Shown here piece after piece: positions 1 to 6,958 of a stretch of DNA of 64,000 nucleotides. A program made the translations under genes and the position numbers. Below the pieces are notes generated by a model. It made no database searches, was not told where the DNA came from, and saw only the letters and a program-made list of their open reading frames with translations. Location of the stretch: contig NZ_VITV01000001.1 in the NCBI RefSeq assembly GCF_007828035.1, forward strand, positions 372,001-436,000. Direction: 5' to 3'. Position 1 is the stretch's first letter. Each line of letters starts with the position of its first letter. Origin of the DNA: Nitrospirillum amazonense (GTDB lineage Bacteria; Pseudomonadota; Alphaproteobacteria; Azospirillales; Azospirillaceae).

Positions 1-619
1 CGACAGCGCCCCTGACTGCCAAGGTACGGGATAAGCCTCCATCCTCGGGATCCGGGCTTACAAGGAAACGCGGCCCCGAACCGGCGGATGAATCGCCACC
101 TGCGTCAGCCGCCGTCCACCGACCGTGGTTGTCCCTGGGCTGATCAGGACTGTATTTTACCATCGGAAAGCCGGCCGCCTTCATCAACGCGTCCGGAGTC
201 ATCCCCTGGTCCAGCAGCATCTCCGCCAGCAACAGACGGCGGGCGGCATTGTCCGCATCGGGCAGGACGCCCAGGCCGGCATGGGCCAAGTGGATGGCCG
301 CCTGCACGGGTTCACCCACCGCCAGGGCGCGGCCGGCGGCCTGGACCTTGGCCAGGATGCGCCGCGCCTGCTCCGCCGTGTAGGGGCGGTCATAGGCGAT
401 GGCGAGCAAGGCCAGCAGGCGGTCGGCATCGAAATCCAAGGCCTGCGGCGCCCAGGCATCTTTCAGGCGCTTGGCCAGCAGGGTGCCAGTCCCCAGCACC
501 AGGCCGGCCGGGGTCAGGACGGGATAGGAGCTCAGGCCCCCGCGCCGGCGGTCCCGCCAAGCGGCGGCCAAGGCGGGATGATCGGCACCCGTATCGTCGC
601 GAGAGGGAAGCACGGTCAT
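1..619 (-). CDS. Partial protein with SPDQPRDNHGRW linker, phage/toxin-type (C-terminus off window)
   Basis: The open frame starts at ATG 619 behind a GGAAAGGA Shine-Dalgarno and runs through the left edge, so at least 206 residues are present and the C-terminus is missing. The N-terminal ~165 residues look like a helical domain (RLLALLAIAYDRPYTAEQ, then AIHLAHAGLG and LLLAEMLLDQGM). Around residue 170 comes YSPDQPRDNHGRWTA. I know this motif from alphaproteobacterial phage structural and secreted/toxin-like proteins, where it joins a variable C-terminal domain. It is the third gene of a leftward operon, 22 bp after the 642-1268 gene. Function is unknown; a phage structural or effector role is inference. 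Confidence 0.6.
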   Translation of the reverse strand, partial: MTVLPSRDDTGADHPALAAAWRDRRRGGLSSYPVLTPAGLVLGTGTLLAKRLKDAWAPQALDFDADRLLALLAIAYDRPYTAEQARRILAKVQAAGRALAVGEPVQAAIHLAHAGLGVLPDADNAARRLLLAEMLLDQGMTPDALMKAAGFPMVKYSPDQPRDNHGRWTAADAGGDSSAGSGPRFLVSPDPEDGGLSRTLAVRGAV

Positions 620-641
620 GGTCGGTCCTTTCCAACAACGG

Positions 642-1268
642 TCAGTCGCGGGGTAGGCGGTAATGATCGGCCAAGGCGTCCAGCGCCGTGGTCAATGCCG
701 CCCAGCCCTGGGGCCAGTCGCCGGCCCAGGTGGCCTCGAACCGGCGGGGCATGATTTCATCCGCGCACACCCCTTCCACCAAAGTCAGGGCCAGCAGGCC
801 ATGGGGCCCGCTGGCCCGGATCAGCACGCGGGCCTGGGCAAGGCGATCATCGGTGCGGGCCCAGCGGTTGGGATCCACATCCACCCGCACGACACCACTG
901 CCGGACTCCGGCACGTAGGCATGAGGCTTGGGCGCCTCGGCCAAGGACAGCCAAGCGCGCCATAGGCCGCCCACGGCCTGGCCGGCATCGTGCTGCCGTT
1001 GGGTCAGGCGACCGCGCAGCAGCAGCTGCCCCAGGGGCTGCCCCGCCCGCTGGTCCAGCAATTGAGCCACCGGCAGCGAGGCCGGGGCACCCAGCAGGTC
1101 GGCCCGGCGTTCCAGCGCCTGCGGCAGGATGGCGGCGGCGTCGGCCTGCACTAGTTGGCCGCAGGCATGGCGGGCACCGGCCTTACGCGGACGACCGGCC
1201 CGGCGGCGGGGCGGCGCCTTGTGGATGGTGGCGGATGACGGGCCGAAAGCGGTTGTGGGCGTGGTCAT
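642..1268 (-). CDS. Hypothetical protein, 208 aa, middle gene of phage-like operon
   Basis: Not recognised. The N-terminus is basic (PPRRRAGRPRKAGARHACGQ, residues ~18-38). The middle holds a helical segment ending in GGLWRAWLSLAEAPKPHAY, and the C-terminus has alternating beta/alpha-like stretches (VRVDVDPNRW, ARVLIRASGPHGLLALTLVEG). The ATG overlaps the stop of the upstream 90-aa gene (ATGA at 1265-1268), so the two are probably translationally coupled. The basic head could contact nucleic acid, but no defined DNA-binding fold is evident. Codon use matches the surroundings. Confidence 0.6.
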   Translation of the reverse strand: MTTPTTAFGPSSATIHKAPPRRRAGRPRKAGARHACGQLVQADAAAILPQALERRADLLGAPASLPVAQLLDQRAGQPLGQLLLRGRLTQRQHDAGQAVGGLWRAWLSLAEAPKPHAYVPESGSGVVRVDVDPNRWARTDDRLAQARVLIRASGPHGLLALTLVEGVCADEIMPRRFEATWAGDWPQGWAALTTALDALADHYRLPRD

Positions 1269-1537
1269 TCCGAAGGCGTCCTTTTGCCGTAGAGGGAGGT
1301 GGCGATGGCTTCCACCGCCAGGCGATCAAATTCGTTAGGCAGATCCTCCAGCCGGATCATGGCCACGCCGCGCTTATGCCAAGCAGCGATGGCCATGGAG
1401 CGCAGGTCGTCGGGCGTCGAGGGCGTGCGGCCCAGCCGGCCCTGCAAGCTGGTGGTGACGGACGCGCCGACGGCGTGCGATGCCGCCGCGCCGGCCGAGC
1501 ATGGACGGGGGGCGGCGCCCCGGGAACTGGGGGACAT
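1265..1537 (-). CDS. Hypothetical small protein, 90 aa, first gene of phage-like operon
   Basis: Not recognised. A Ser/Ala-rich first third is followed by a convincing globular stretch (DLRSMAIAAWHKRGVAMIRL, then LPNEFDRLAVEAIATSLYGK). The start at 1537 has a strong GGAAAGGAAG Shine-Dalgarno, and the stop overlaps the next gene by 4 bp. It is read away from the XRE repressor at 1683, and three operator-like boxes lie between them, so it is probably the first gene repressed by that regulator. Its position resembles an early gene of a phage or mobile element. Confidence 0.6.
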   Translation of the reverse strand: MSPSSRGAAPRPCSAGAAASHAVGASVTTSLQGRLGRTPSTPDDLRSMAIAAWHKRGVAMIRLEDLPNEFDRLAVEAIATSLYGKRTPSE

Positions 1538-1608
1538 GGACTTCCTTTCCTATTTCGGGCTTCAGAACCAGCGGGCTGCATTAGCCCCTGGTCATATCGC
1601 CAAGGATA

Positions 1609-1680
1609 GGGTAAATTTCTCCCGATTTCTAGGGTATAATTCCCCCGCGACGCCGCTTTCGCCTCAGGGTAAATTTCCCC
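1609..1680. promoter_or_regulatory. Three operator-like boxes between the XRE repressor and the divergent operon
   Basis: Three copies of one G-run/AT-core/C-run box lie in the 145-bp divergent intergenic region: GGGTAAATTTCTCCC at 1609-1623, GGGTATAATTCCCCC at 1632-1646 and GGGTAAATTTCCCC at 1667-1680. Each is an imperfect dyad. The last ends 3 bp before the repressor ATG, the usual place for autoregulation. Related boxes occur at 2884-2926. That the adjacent XRE protein binds them is inferred from position and copy number. Confidence 0.6.
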
Positions 1681-1682
1681 AC

Positions 1683-2156
1683 ATGACCACCGCCGCCAAA
1701 GTCATCCCGAACGCCCCCGCGCCCAGCCCATTGGCTGAGCGGCTGGGCCGTCGCCTGTCGGCGCTGAACCTGGGCTATGCGGAATTCGAACGAGCAGCCG
1801 GCCTGAACGAAGGCACCATCAAAGGCATCATGTACGGCAAGTCCGCCTCCCCCCGCGCCGACACCATCTACAAGATCGCGCGCGGCCTGGGCTGCCGAAT
1901 CGAGGACCTGATCGGTGAGAGCCGGCTGGGCGACGACTCGAGGGACGAGGTTGGCCATCTCGCCACTCCGCATCCCATCCCTTATGCCGTGCAGGAACCG
2001 CCGCCGTTGCCCGAACATGCGGTGCTGGACGCCGTACTGGACAAGGTGCGGGCTGCCTACCGCCAGGGCGACCTGGACCTGGCCGCTCAGTTGGTGCGCC
2101 TGTTCCAGTTGGACCTGGAAAAGCTGAAAATCGAACGCGAGATCGCCCGGCGCTGA
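1683..2156 (+). CDS. XRE-family (Cro/CI-type) transcriptional repressor
   Basis: This is a 157-residue DNA-binding protein. After a Pro/Ala-rich leader of ~15 residues comes a helix-turn-helix domain (about residues 16-78: LAERLGRRLSALNLGYAEFE, GLNEGTIKGIMYGKSASPRA, TIYKIARGLGCRIEDLIGE), typical of lambda-repressor-like XRE proteins. The C-terminal part is a Pro-rich linker and a final helix pair (AAQLVRLFQLDLEKLKIERE). There is no S24 LexA-like peptidase domain, so it is not a self-cleaving CI. I chose ATG 1683 because in-frame upstream sequence covers the operator boxes and is poor in coding signal. It probably represses both the leftward operon and itself. Confidence 0.82.
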   Translation: MTTAAKVIPNAPAPSPLAERLGRRLSALNLGYAEFERAAGLNEGTIKGIMYGKSASPRADTIYKIARGLGCRIEDLIGESRLGDDSRDEVGHLATPHPIPYAVQEPPPLPEHAVLDAVLDKVRAAYRQGDLDLAAQLVRLFQLDLEKLKIEREIARR

Positions 2157-2188
2157 GGCGCCGCCGACGCCAGCCCTCTTATCAGTCA

Positions 2189-2593
2189 TCAGCATGACGC
2201 CCATCCCAGGCAGGCGGCCAGATCGCGGCTGAGCAACATGTCGGCTGGGCCGTCGTTCTCCCCCACCGTTGCTGTCGAATCAGCCGGCAGGGCATCCACC
2301 AGATAGAGGCGCACGCGCAGGCCGCTCGGGACTGCAGCCGTATCCAACGCAACCCAGGCGTCGGCGGCGATAGCCGCACCCCCGGCCACCTGGTGCAAGG
2401 ACGGCACCATGTCCACCTGCCGGTGCCGGGTCAGCGACAACAGAGTCCATGGCCAAGCATCGCTGACCAACGCCACGACCGGCACGCCGCCCACGATGAC
2501 CCGCAGGCGCCGCCCGGCGGGCGGCGCCTCGGGCGTGCCGGGATAAACCTCCCCAGCCAGGGGCAAACGCCGCTGCGACACGCGACCGGACAT
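2189..2593 (-). CDS. Hypothetical protein, 134 aa
   Basis: Not recognised. The middle appears to alternate beta strands (RLRVIVGGVPVVALVSDAWP, then WTLLSLTRHRQVDMVPS and RVRLYLVDALPA), suggesting a small beta-rich globular protein without a signal peptide. The start at 2593 has a good GAGGAG Shine-Dalgarno. It converges on the XRE repressor (32-bp gap between stops) and is divergent from the 3096 gene. The 502-bp region between 2593 and 3096 carries two further copies of the repressor's putative operator, so this gene may belong to the same regulon. Confidence 0.5.
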   Translation of the reverse strand: MSGRVSQRRLPLAGEVYPGTPEAPPAGRRLRVIVGGVPVVALVSDAWPWTLLSLTRHRQVDMVPSLHQVAGGAAIAADAWVALDTAAVPSGLRVRLYLVDALPADSTATVGENDGPADMLLSRDLAACLGWASC

Positions 2594-3095
2594 TCCACTC
2601 CTCTATCCCGCAATGGCCCCGATCCTGTTCCGGGATGCCGTTCCTGGTACCGGCCCGGCCCAGATCTGCCCCAATGGGACAGCCCCAAGCGCCAAGCCCT
2701 GTAAATCCGTACGTCCTCGATAAATCTTTGGCCGAAACTCCCGGTTAACGTGCGCCCCAGGGCATAGAACGCCTTTCGGCACGCCTGCCATATGTTCTCT
2801 ATACGTTCTCATTTTGACGCGAGGCGGTCAAGCGGCGGCCGATGCGCCACTGACGGAACGAGCCGGAGAGCGTCACCCAGCAGGGGGATTATTCCCCGAA
2901 TTTGCTTGACGGGGTATTTTTCTCCTGCCAGGGTAATCCTCACCGGCCGGCGCTTCCCCATCGGCGCCGCCCGGCGATGGCGACCCGCCCCCTGCCCCTC
3001 CCCGGGTGGGTCGCCCCCTCCCCGGGGTGGGCAGGCGCCGAACGGCTGCCGCCGCCCCGGGGTTCCTTTTGACAGTCAAAAACGGAGCCCGCCCC
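2594..3095. promoter_or_regulatory. Divergent intergenic region with two more XRE-type operator boxes
   Basis: No convincing gene lies in these 502 bases. A box GGGGATTATTCCCC (2884-2897, a perfect dyad) and a box GGGTATTTTTCTCC (2912-2925) match the set at 1609-1680. TTGACG at 2906-2911 could be a -35 element overlapping the second box, but no good -10 follows at normal spacing. A partial copy, GGGTAATCC, begins at 2931. The stretch 2940-3060 is extremely C/G-rich with no recognised signal. Confidence 0.5.
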
Positions 3096-3635
3096 ATGTC
3101 GTCCGCGTCACCCGCGCCGCCTGTTCCCATTGCCGCCGCCCTGCCCGCGCGCGTCTCGGCCATGCAGCCCTTGGCGGTCCAAATTCCAACCCTGGCGCGC
3201 CATGTGGCGCACGCGGCGCTCAGCGTCCGCCTGGCCAGCCGGCGGCTGGATCAGGGACACGGCCAAGCAGCCTGTGACGAGTTGTTGGAAAACGCGGCGC
3301 CTGCGCTGGAGCAGGCGCTGGAGGGCATGGGCCGGCTGGAAGCGGCACTGGAGGCCCACGGCCAGGTAAGGGAAGCGGACCTGCGCCCGGCCGCCACCTT
3401 GCGCGTGCGCATGGAGGCAGCGGCGAGCCTGCTGAAACAGGCGGACGTGCTGGCCCGGGCTGGCTTGGCCGAGGAAGCGGGCGACAGCCGCGAAGCGGCG
3501 CTATGGACGCTGGAGCGAGGCCTGGCCCTGGTGCCGCCCTTCAGCCCGGCGCCCTCGCCGGCGGCGGAAATTCCCATTCGCGCCCTGCCGCCCCGCTACC
3601 CGGCAACTCCCCCCATCGGATTGGCGCCGCCCTGA
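3096..3635 (+). CDS. Hypothetical alpha-helical protein, 179 aa
   Basis: Not recognised. It has a Pro/Ala-rich start, then roughly residues 25-150 look like a continuous helical bundle rich in Ala, Leu, Glu and Arg (LSVRLASRRLDQGHGQAACD, ALEGMGRLEAALEAHGQV, AAASLLKQADVLARAGLAEE), and a Pro-rich tail. There are no Cys clusters, membrane segments or signal peptide. The start at ATG 3096 is preceded by CGGAG; an in-frame upstream extension covers non-coding-like sequence. It lies ~170 bp downstream of two operator-like boxes shared with the XRE promoter, which is the only hint of its regulation. Confidence 0.5.
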   Translation: MSSASPAPPVPIAAALPARVSAMQPLAVQIPTLARHVAHAALSVRLASRRLDQGHGQAACDELLENAAPALEQALEGMGRLEAALEAHGQVREADLRPAATLRVRMEAAASLLKQADVLARAGLAEEAGDSREAALWTLERGLALVPPFSPAPSPAAEIPIRALPPRYPATPPIGLAPP

Positions 3636-3653
3636 GGCGTACCGGACAGGATC

Positions 3654-4004
3654 TCAGCGGCGCACCACGGTGGTGCCGCCGCTGCCCCAGGCGCTGACGC
3701 CCAGTAGGAAGCCGAAATCGTACCAGCGGCCGGGGTTGGGATAGGCGTAGACCCGCGTATCGGAAATCAAGCTGTAGAGGAAACTGAAAGGCGCGATCAA
3801 TCCGTGCAGCAAGCCGTAGAGGAAGCCGGGCAACTCACGGCCCGCCATGGGCGGCGGCTGGGTGGCGCACGCGCTGAGCAGCAGCCCCGCGCCCAGGATG
3901 CCGGCTCCCACCAACATGGGTTTCAGCCAACGGCGGCGGCGCAGTCCGGTCGGAATGGGCGCGGTCGCGGGGGATGACACGGACTGAACTGTAGACTGTT
4001 CCAT
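3654..4004 (-). CDS. Small membrane lipoprotein-like protein, 116 aa
   Basis: After ~25 residues with a basic RRRRWLK stretch there is one hydrophobic segment ending in a lipobox-like LLLSAC (about residues 34-46). This is followed by an amphipathic segment (LLHGLIAPFSFLYSLIS) and a conserved tail, RWYDFGFLLGVSAWGSGG. That tail is shared by a widespread family of small bacterial membrane proteins of unknown function. Start 4004 is chosen for its GGGAGG Shine-Dalgarno; an in-frame upstream extension has no such site. Insertion in the inner membrane or lipidation is inferred. Confidence 0.65.
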   Translation of the reverse strand: MEQSTVQSVSSPATAPIPTGLRRRRWLKPMLVGAGILGAGLLLSACATQPPPMAGRELPGFLYGLLHGLIAPFSFLYSLISDTRVYAYPNPGRWYDFGFLLGVSAWGSGGTTVVRR

Positions 4005-4087
4005 CTTGGCCTCCCGGCAAGGACTTGGTCCCGCCACTGTCCGGAAGCCGGGGCCCGAGGCCAAGGCCCCCAAAAGGCGGCCCGGGG

Positions 4088-4120
4088 CCCTAGACATTGG
4101 TCAGCCCTAGACATTGGTTA
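4088..4120 (-). repeat. 17-bp tandem duplication spanning a stop codon
   Basis: CCCTAGACATTGGT occurs twice 17 bp apart (4088-4101 and 4105-4118). Read on the minus strand, each 17-bp unit begins with a stop codon (TAA, then TGA). The first is the real stop of the NIPSNAP gene. Confidence 0.85.
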
Positions 4121-5071
4121 GAAGGACCCTTGCCACCGGGATCCGGAAGTCGGGGCCAAACGGCGAACCTCCGGCGCGCCTTTCAGCACATGCCCGCGCC
4201 ACCAGGGCGTCACGACATGGGCGCGATAGCGGTCGTAGGCCGCCGCGTCAGCGAATGCCTGGAAGGTGACGAAGACAACCTCCCCCTCCCGCACCGGCAG
4301 GCGGGGAAAATTGTTGGGTTCAGGATTGGTGACGAAGGCCGCCAGAATGGGACCGCCGGCCGCCGCCAAAGCCGGCGCCCCGTCACGCGCGAAGGCGTCA
4401 GCCAAATCCAGCGCCGCAGCGGCGTCATGGGCTGGGAAGGGGTAATAGAGGGTGGCGACCAACATGCCATGCCCTGCCGGCGGCGCGCCGGGAGGCGCGG
4501 GCGACAGGGGCGCAGGCGGCAGAGGCGCAGGGCTGGGCGTCACCGGCGGCGGCAACGGCGCGGCACCGGCAAAGCCTGAAGCCGCGCTTGCCGGCCGCAG
4601 CAGCAGGACATTATCGGAGTCCAGCATGGTGCCGTTCGCGGCTTCACGGTGCGCCTGCCATACTGGTCCGCCATAGAAGGCCGCCAGGCTGGCGGCGCGT
4701 GCCGGCATGTCAGGGAAACCCCGCAGCCAGACGAAGCGGTCGGGGTCATCCAAGTCGCGGAACTGGCCCACCACGCGCACACCCACCGCCTCCTGCCCTG
4801 TCAGGAAATAGCGGTCGAACAGGTCGATCAACGCGTCCCGCTGGCCTGGCTTCAGGGTGTACTGACGCAGCTCCAAGACAGCGCAGCAGGCGGCGGGGCT
4901 CGTGACCGGCGAAACCTTGACCTTAGGCGTCGGCGCCTCCGCCCGCAGCGCCACCTTCAGGGGCAAGGCGTCGGCCGGCATCAGGTCGGGCGGCCAAGCC
5001 AGCGCCCGGTCGGCCATGCCGGCGCCCACCAGCAGGGTCAGGGCCAGCAATATGGCGGTCTGCAGTCTCAT
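4118..5071 (-). CDS. Exported double NIPSNAP-domain protein
   Basis: A 317-residue protein with a signal peptide (MRLQTAILLALTLLVGAGMA, cut near ALA). Two NIPSNAP-type ferredoxin-like domains follow, at roughly residues 62-160 (VLELRQYTLKPGQRDALIDL) and 205-310 (MLVATLYYPF, then VVFVTFQAFADAAAYDRY). They are joined by a Pro-rich linker (APLPPPVTPSPAPLPPAPL). NIPSNAP domains resemble antibiotic-biosynthesis-monooxygenase (ABM) folds and their bacterial roles are mostly unknown. Export of a tandem NIPSNAP protein is unusual, since most bacterial members are cytoplasmic and single-domain. The start has an AAGGA Shine-Dalgarno. Confidence 0.75.
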   Translation of the reverse strand: MRLQTAILLALTLLVGAGMADRALAWPPDLMPADALPLKVALRAEAPTPKVKVSPVTSPAACCAVLELRQYTLKPGQRDALIDLFDRYFLTGQEAVGVRVVGQFRDLDDPDRFVWLRGFPDMPARAASLAAFYGGPVWQAHREAANGTMLDSDNVLLLRPASAASGFAGAAPLPPPVTPSPAPLPPAPLSPAPPGAPPAGHGMLVATLYYPFPAHDAAAALDLADAFARDGAPALAAAGGPILAAFVTNPEPNNFPRLPVREGEVVFVTFQAFADAAAYDRYRAHVVTPWWRGHVLKGAPEVRRLAPTSGSRWQGSF

Positions 5072-5146
5072 GGTGGTTTTCCTTGTTCTTGTCGTTTGAG
5101 CTGTGGGTCACGCTAAGACCTCAAGCAAAGTTGAGGTCAAGCCTCT

Positions 5147-5788
5147 TCAAACCCGGGTGAAGGCCAGGGTCCAATTGGTTTCCCAGCTGCGGCCCTCATC
5201 GGCCGACCACGCCTGCTCCCATAGGGCGGAGGTGGTGGTGATGCGTGACCAGATCACCCGCGCCTGAACCGGCCGACCCAACAGCGGATCGAAATCCTGA
5301 CCGCGAAAGTCACCCCGCCGGCCGGCGAACAGGCCACCGGTGAAACGCCCGGTCAGGGGGGCCTGCAAGGTGCCGGTGCGCCCGTCCACCCGGTGGAGTG
5401 CCCAATGCCGGGCCGCCGGGTCGTACAGGCGGAAGGTAACGGCGGCGCTGGGCTGGTCCGCCAGGGCCGGCAGCTCCAACTCATCCAGGCAGGCCAGGCC
5501 GCCCAGCATGACTTGGCCGTGGGCGCTGGCCCGCGCCTCGTCCCAGCGGTCATCGCCCACCCAGCGGTTCAGCCGTCGGCGGCTCAGCGCCGACCAGCGT
5601 CCGGCCAAGAAGTCGAAGTCGCCTGCCCCCGGGCCGCCCGTGAGCAGATCGGGCTGGTGCGGATCGGTCGGGAGGCGATCGACGGCGGGCAAGTGCTCCG
5701 CCTGAGCCGGGACGGCGGCGAAGGCCATGAGACCGGCGCCTAACAGGGCGGCGCGGCGGGTAGGGGTATGGGTGCTGGTGGCATGCAT
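5147..5788 (-). CDS. Tat-exported DUF1579-like protein, 213 aa
   Basis: The N-terminus carries a twin-arginine-like signal (TRRAALLGAGLMAFAAVPAQ, cleavage after AQA). The mature part starts the fold with DFDFLAGRWSALSRRRLNRW, the pattern of DUF1579-like beta-barrel proteins, and continues with strands such as AAVTFRLYDPAARHWALHRV and SWETNWTLAFTRV. Start 5788 (ATG) fixes the signal peptide; a much longer in-frame extension runs antisense to the WYL gene and is rejected. It is divergent from the WYL regulator at 5897, with two inverted repeats between them, and is its likely target. Molecular function is unknown. Confidence 0.7.
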   Translation of the reverse strand: MHATSTHTPTRRAALLGAGLMAFAAVPAQAEHLPAVDRLPTDPHQPDLLTGGPGAGDFDFLAGRWSALSRRRLNRWVGDDRWDEARASAHGQVMLGGLACLDELELPALADQPSAAVTFRLYDPAARHWALHRVDGRTGTLQAPLTGRFTGGLFAGRRGDFRGQDFDPLLGRPVQARVIWSRITTTSALWEQAWSADEGRSWETNWTLAFTRV

Positions 5789-5820
5789 GGAAACGGTCCT
5801 CCGCGATGGGAAAACCGGGC

Positions 5821-5879
5821 GTTTTGTCCGGTGAGCGCACTTTACCGGACAAAACCTGACATCCTTTGTCAGGTATAAT
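5821..5879. promoter_or_regulatory. Divergent operator/promoter region with two inverted repeats
   Basis: GTTTTGTCCGGT (5821-5832) and ACCGGACAAAAC (5844-5855) form a perfect 12-bp inverted repeat with an 11-bp spacer. Next to it, CCTGAC (5855-5860) and GTCAGG (5868-5873) form a second dyad that abuts TATAAT (5874-5879), a good -10 for the WYL gene. The layout suits an autoregulated WYL repressor controlling both flanking genes. Confidence 0.7.
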
Positions 5880-5896
5880 CTGTTAGTTTGAAAATC

Positions 5897-6901
5897 ATGC
5901 GCGCCAGCCGTCTTCTTTCCCTGCTCATGCTGCTTCAGACCCGAGGTCGCCAGACCGCGCAGGCCCTGGCCGATGAGCTTGAGGTCACTGTCCGCACCAT
6001 CTATCGGGACATCGACGACCTGAGTGCCGCCGGCGTCCCCGTCTACGGCGATCGGGGACGCGCCGGGGGATTCCAGCTGCTGGATGGCTACCGCACCCGT
6101 CTGACCGGCATGACGGCGCAGGAGGCGGAGAGCCTGTTCCTGGCGGGCCTGCCGGGGCCGGCGGCGGAACTGGGCCTGGGCGACACCCTGGCCGCCGCCC
6201 AGCTGAAGCTGCTGGCGGCCCTGCCCGAACAGGGGCGCCAGACGGCCTCGCGTCTGAACGCCCGCATCCACCTGGATCCGGTGGGCTGGTTCCAGGAACC
6301 GGGCAAGGTCGACATCCTGCCCGACATCGCCCGGGCAGTGTGGAACGAGCAGGTCATCCGCATGCGCTATGAACGCTGGGCCGGCATCGTGGAGCGCACG
6401 GTGGAACCGCTGGGGCTGGTTCTGAAAGGGGGCGTCTGGTACCTGGTGGCCCAGTCCCATGTGGAGAGGCCGCAGACGAAGGCCGGCAAGCCGACCAGCA
6501 GCCCGCGCACCTACCGCGTTTCCAACATCCTGGCCCACACCGTGCTGGACCGGCGCTTCACCCGGCCGGCGGATTTCAACCTGCCGGCCCACTGGCAGGA
6601 ATCGCTGCAAAGCTTCGAGGCCGGTCTGTACACCGGCACCGCCCGGGTGAAGGCCACAGCGGCCGGCCTGAAATCCCTGCGCAATTTGGGCCCGGCCTTC
6701 AACGAACGCATCACCGCCACCCTGCAGGCGGCCGACACCGACGGCTGGGCGGAAGCCGACATTCCCCTGGAGGCGGTGGAATGGACGGCCCGCCAGTTGC
6801 TGGGCCTGGGCCTGACGGTGGAGGTCCTGGGCCCCCCGGCATTGCGCGCCCACATGGGGGAAATGGCGGCGGAGCTGCACCGCCGCTACGCCGCGCCCTG
6901 A
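5897..6901 (+). CDS. YafY-type HTH/WYL-domain transcriptional regulator
   Basis: A 334-residue regulator. Residues 1-60 form a DeoR-like winged helix (MRASRLLSLLMLLQTRGRQT, ALADELEVTVRTIYRDIDDL). The middle carries the WYL sensor domain (about 140-225, with VIRMRYERWAGIVERTVEPL and GGVWYLVAQ), and the C-terminus is a WCX-type extension. Family members are usually one-component repressors or activators that sense small ligands or nucleic acids through WYL. ATG 5897 matches the family start; an in-frame TTG lies nine bases upstream. The leader is short, about 15 nt after the TATAAT box. Its divergent neighbour is the probable target. Confidence 0.85.
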   Translation: MRASRLLSLLMLLQTRGRQTAQALADELEVTVRTIYRDIDDLSAAGVPVYGDRGRAGGFQLLDGYRTRLTGMTAQEAESLFLAGLPGPAAELGLGDTLAAAQLKLLAALPEQGRQTASRLNARIHLDPVGWFQEPGKVDILPDIARAVWNEQVIRMRYERWAGIVERTVEPLGLVLKGGVWYLVAQSHVERPQTKAGKPTSSPRTYRVSNILAHTVLDRRFTRPADFNLPAHWQESLQSFEAGLYTGTARVKATAAGLKSLRNLGPAFNERITATLQAADTDGWAEADIPLEAVEWTARQLLGLGLTVEVLGPPALRAHMGEMAAELHRRYAAP

Positions 6902-6909
6902 AAGGAAAA

Positions 6910-6935
6910 GGGCACCGGCGTCGCCACCGGTGCCC
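6910..6935. terminator. Hairpin between convergent WYL and TonB genes
   Basis: GGGCACCGG (6910-6918) pairs with CCGGTGCCC (6927-6935), a 9-bp GC stem in the 57-bp gap between two convergent genes. Flanking A- and C/T-rich tracts make it a plausible bidirectional terminator, but there is no long T run. Confidence 0.55.
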
Positions 6936-6958
6936 CTTCCAGACTTATGCGGCCACGA

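Noticed and set aside
1635-1640. TATAAT inside the second operator box as a repressor promoter
   Set aside because: No acceptable -35 at 16-18 bp on either strand; kept only as part of the operator box.
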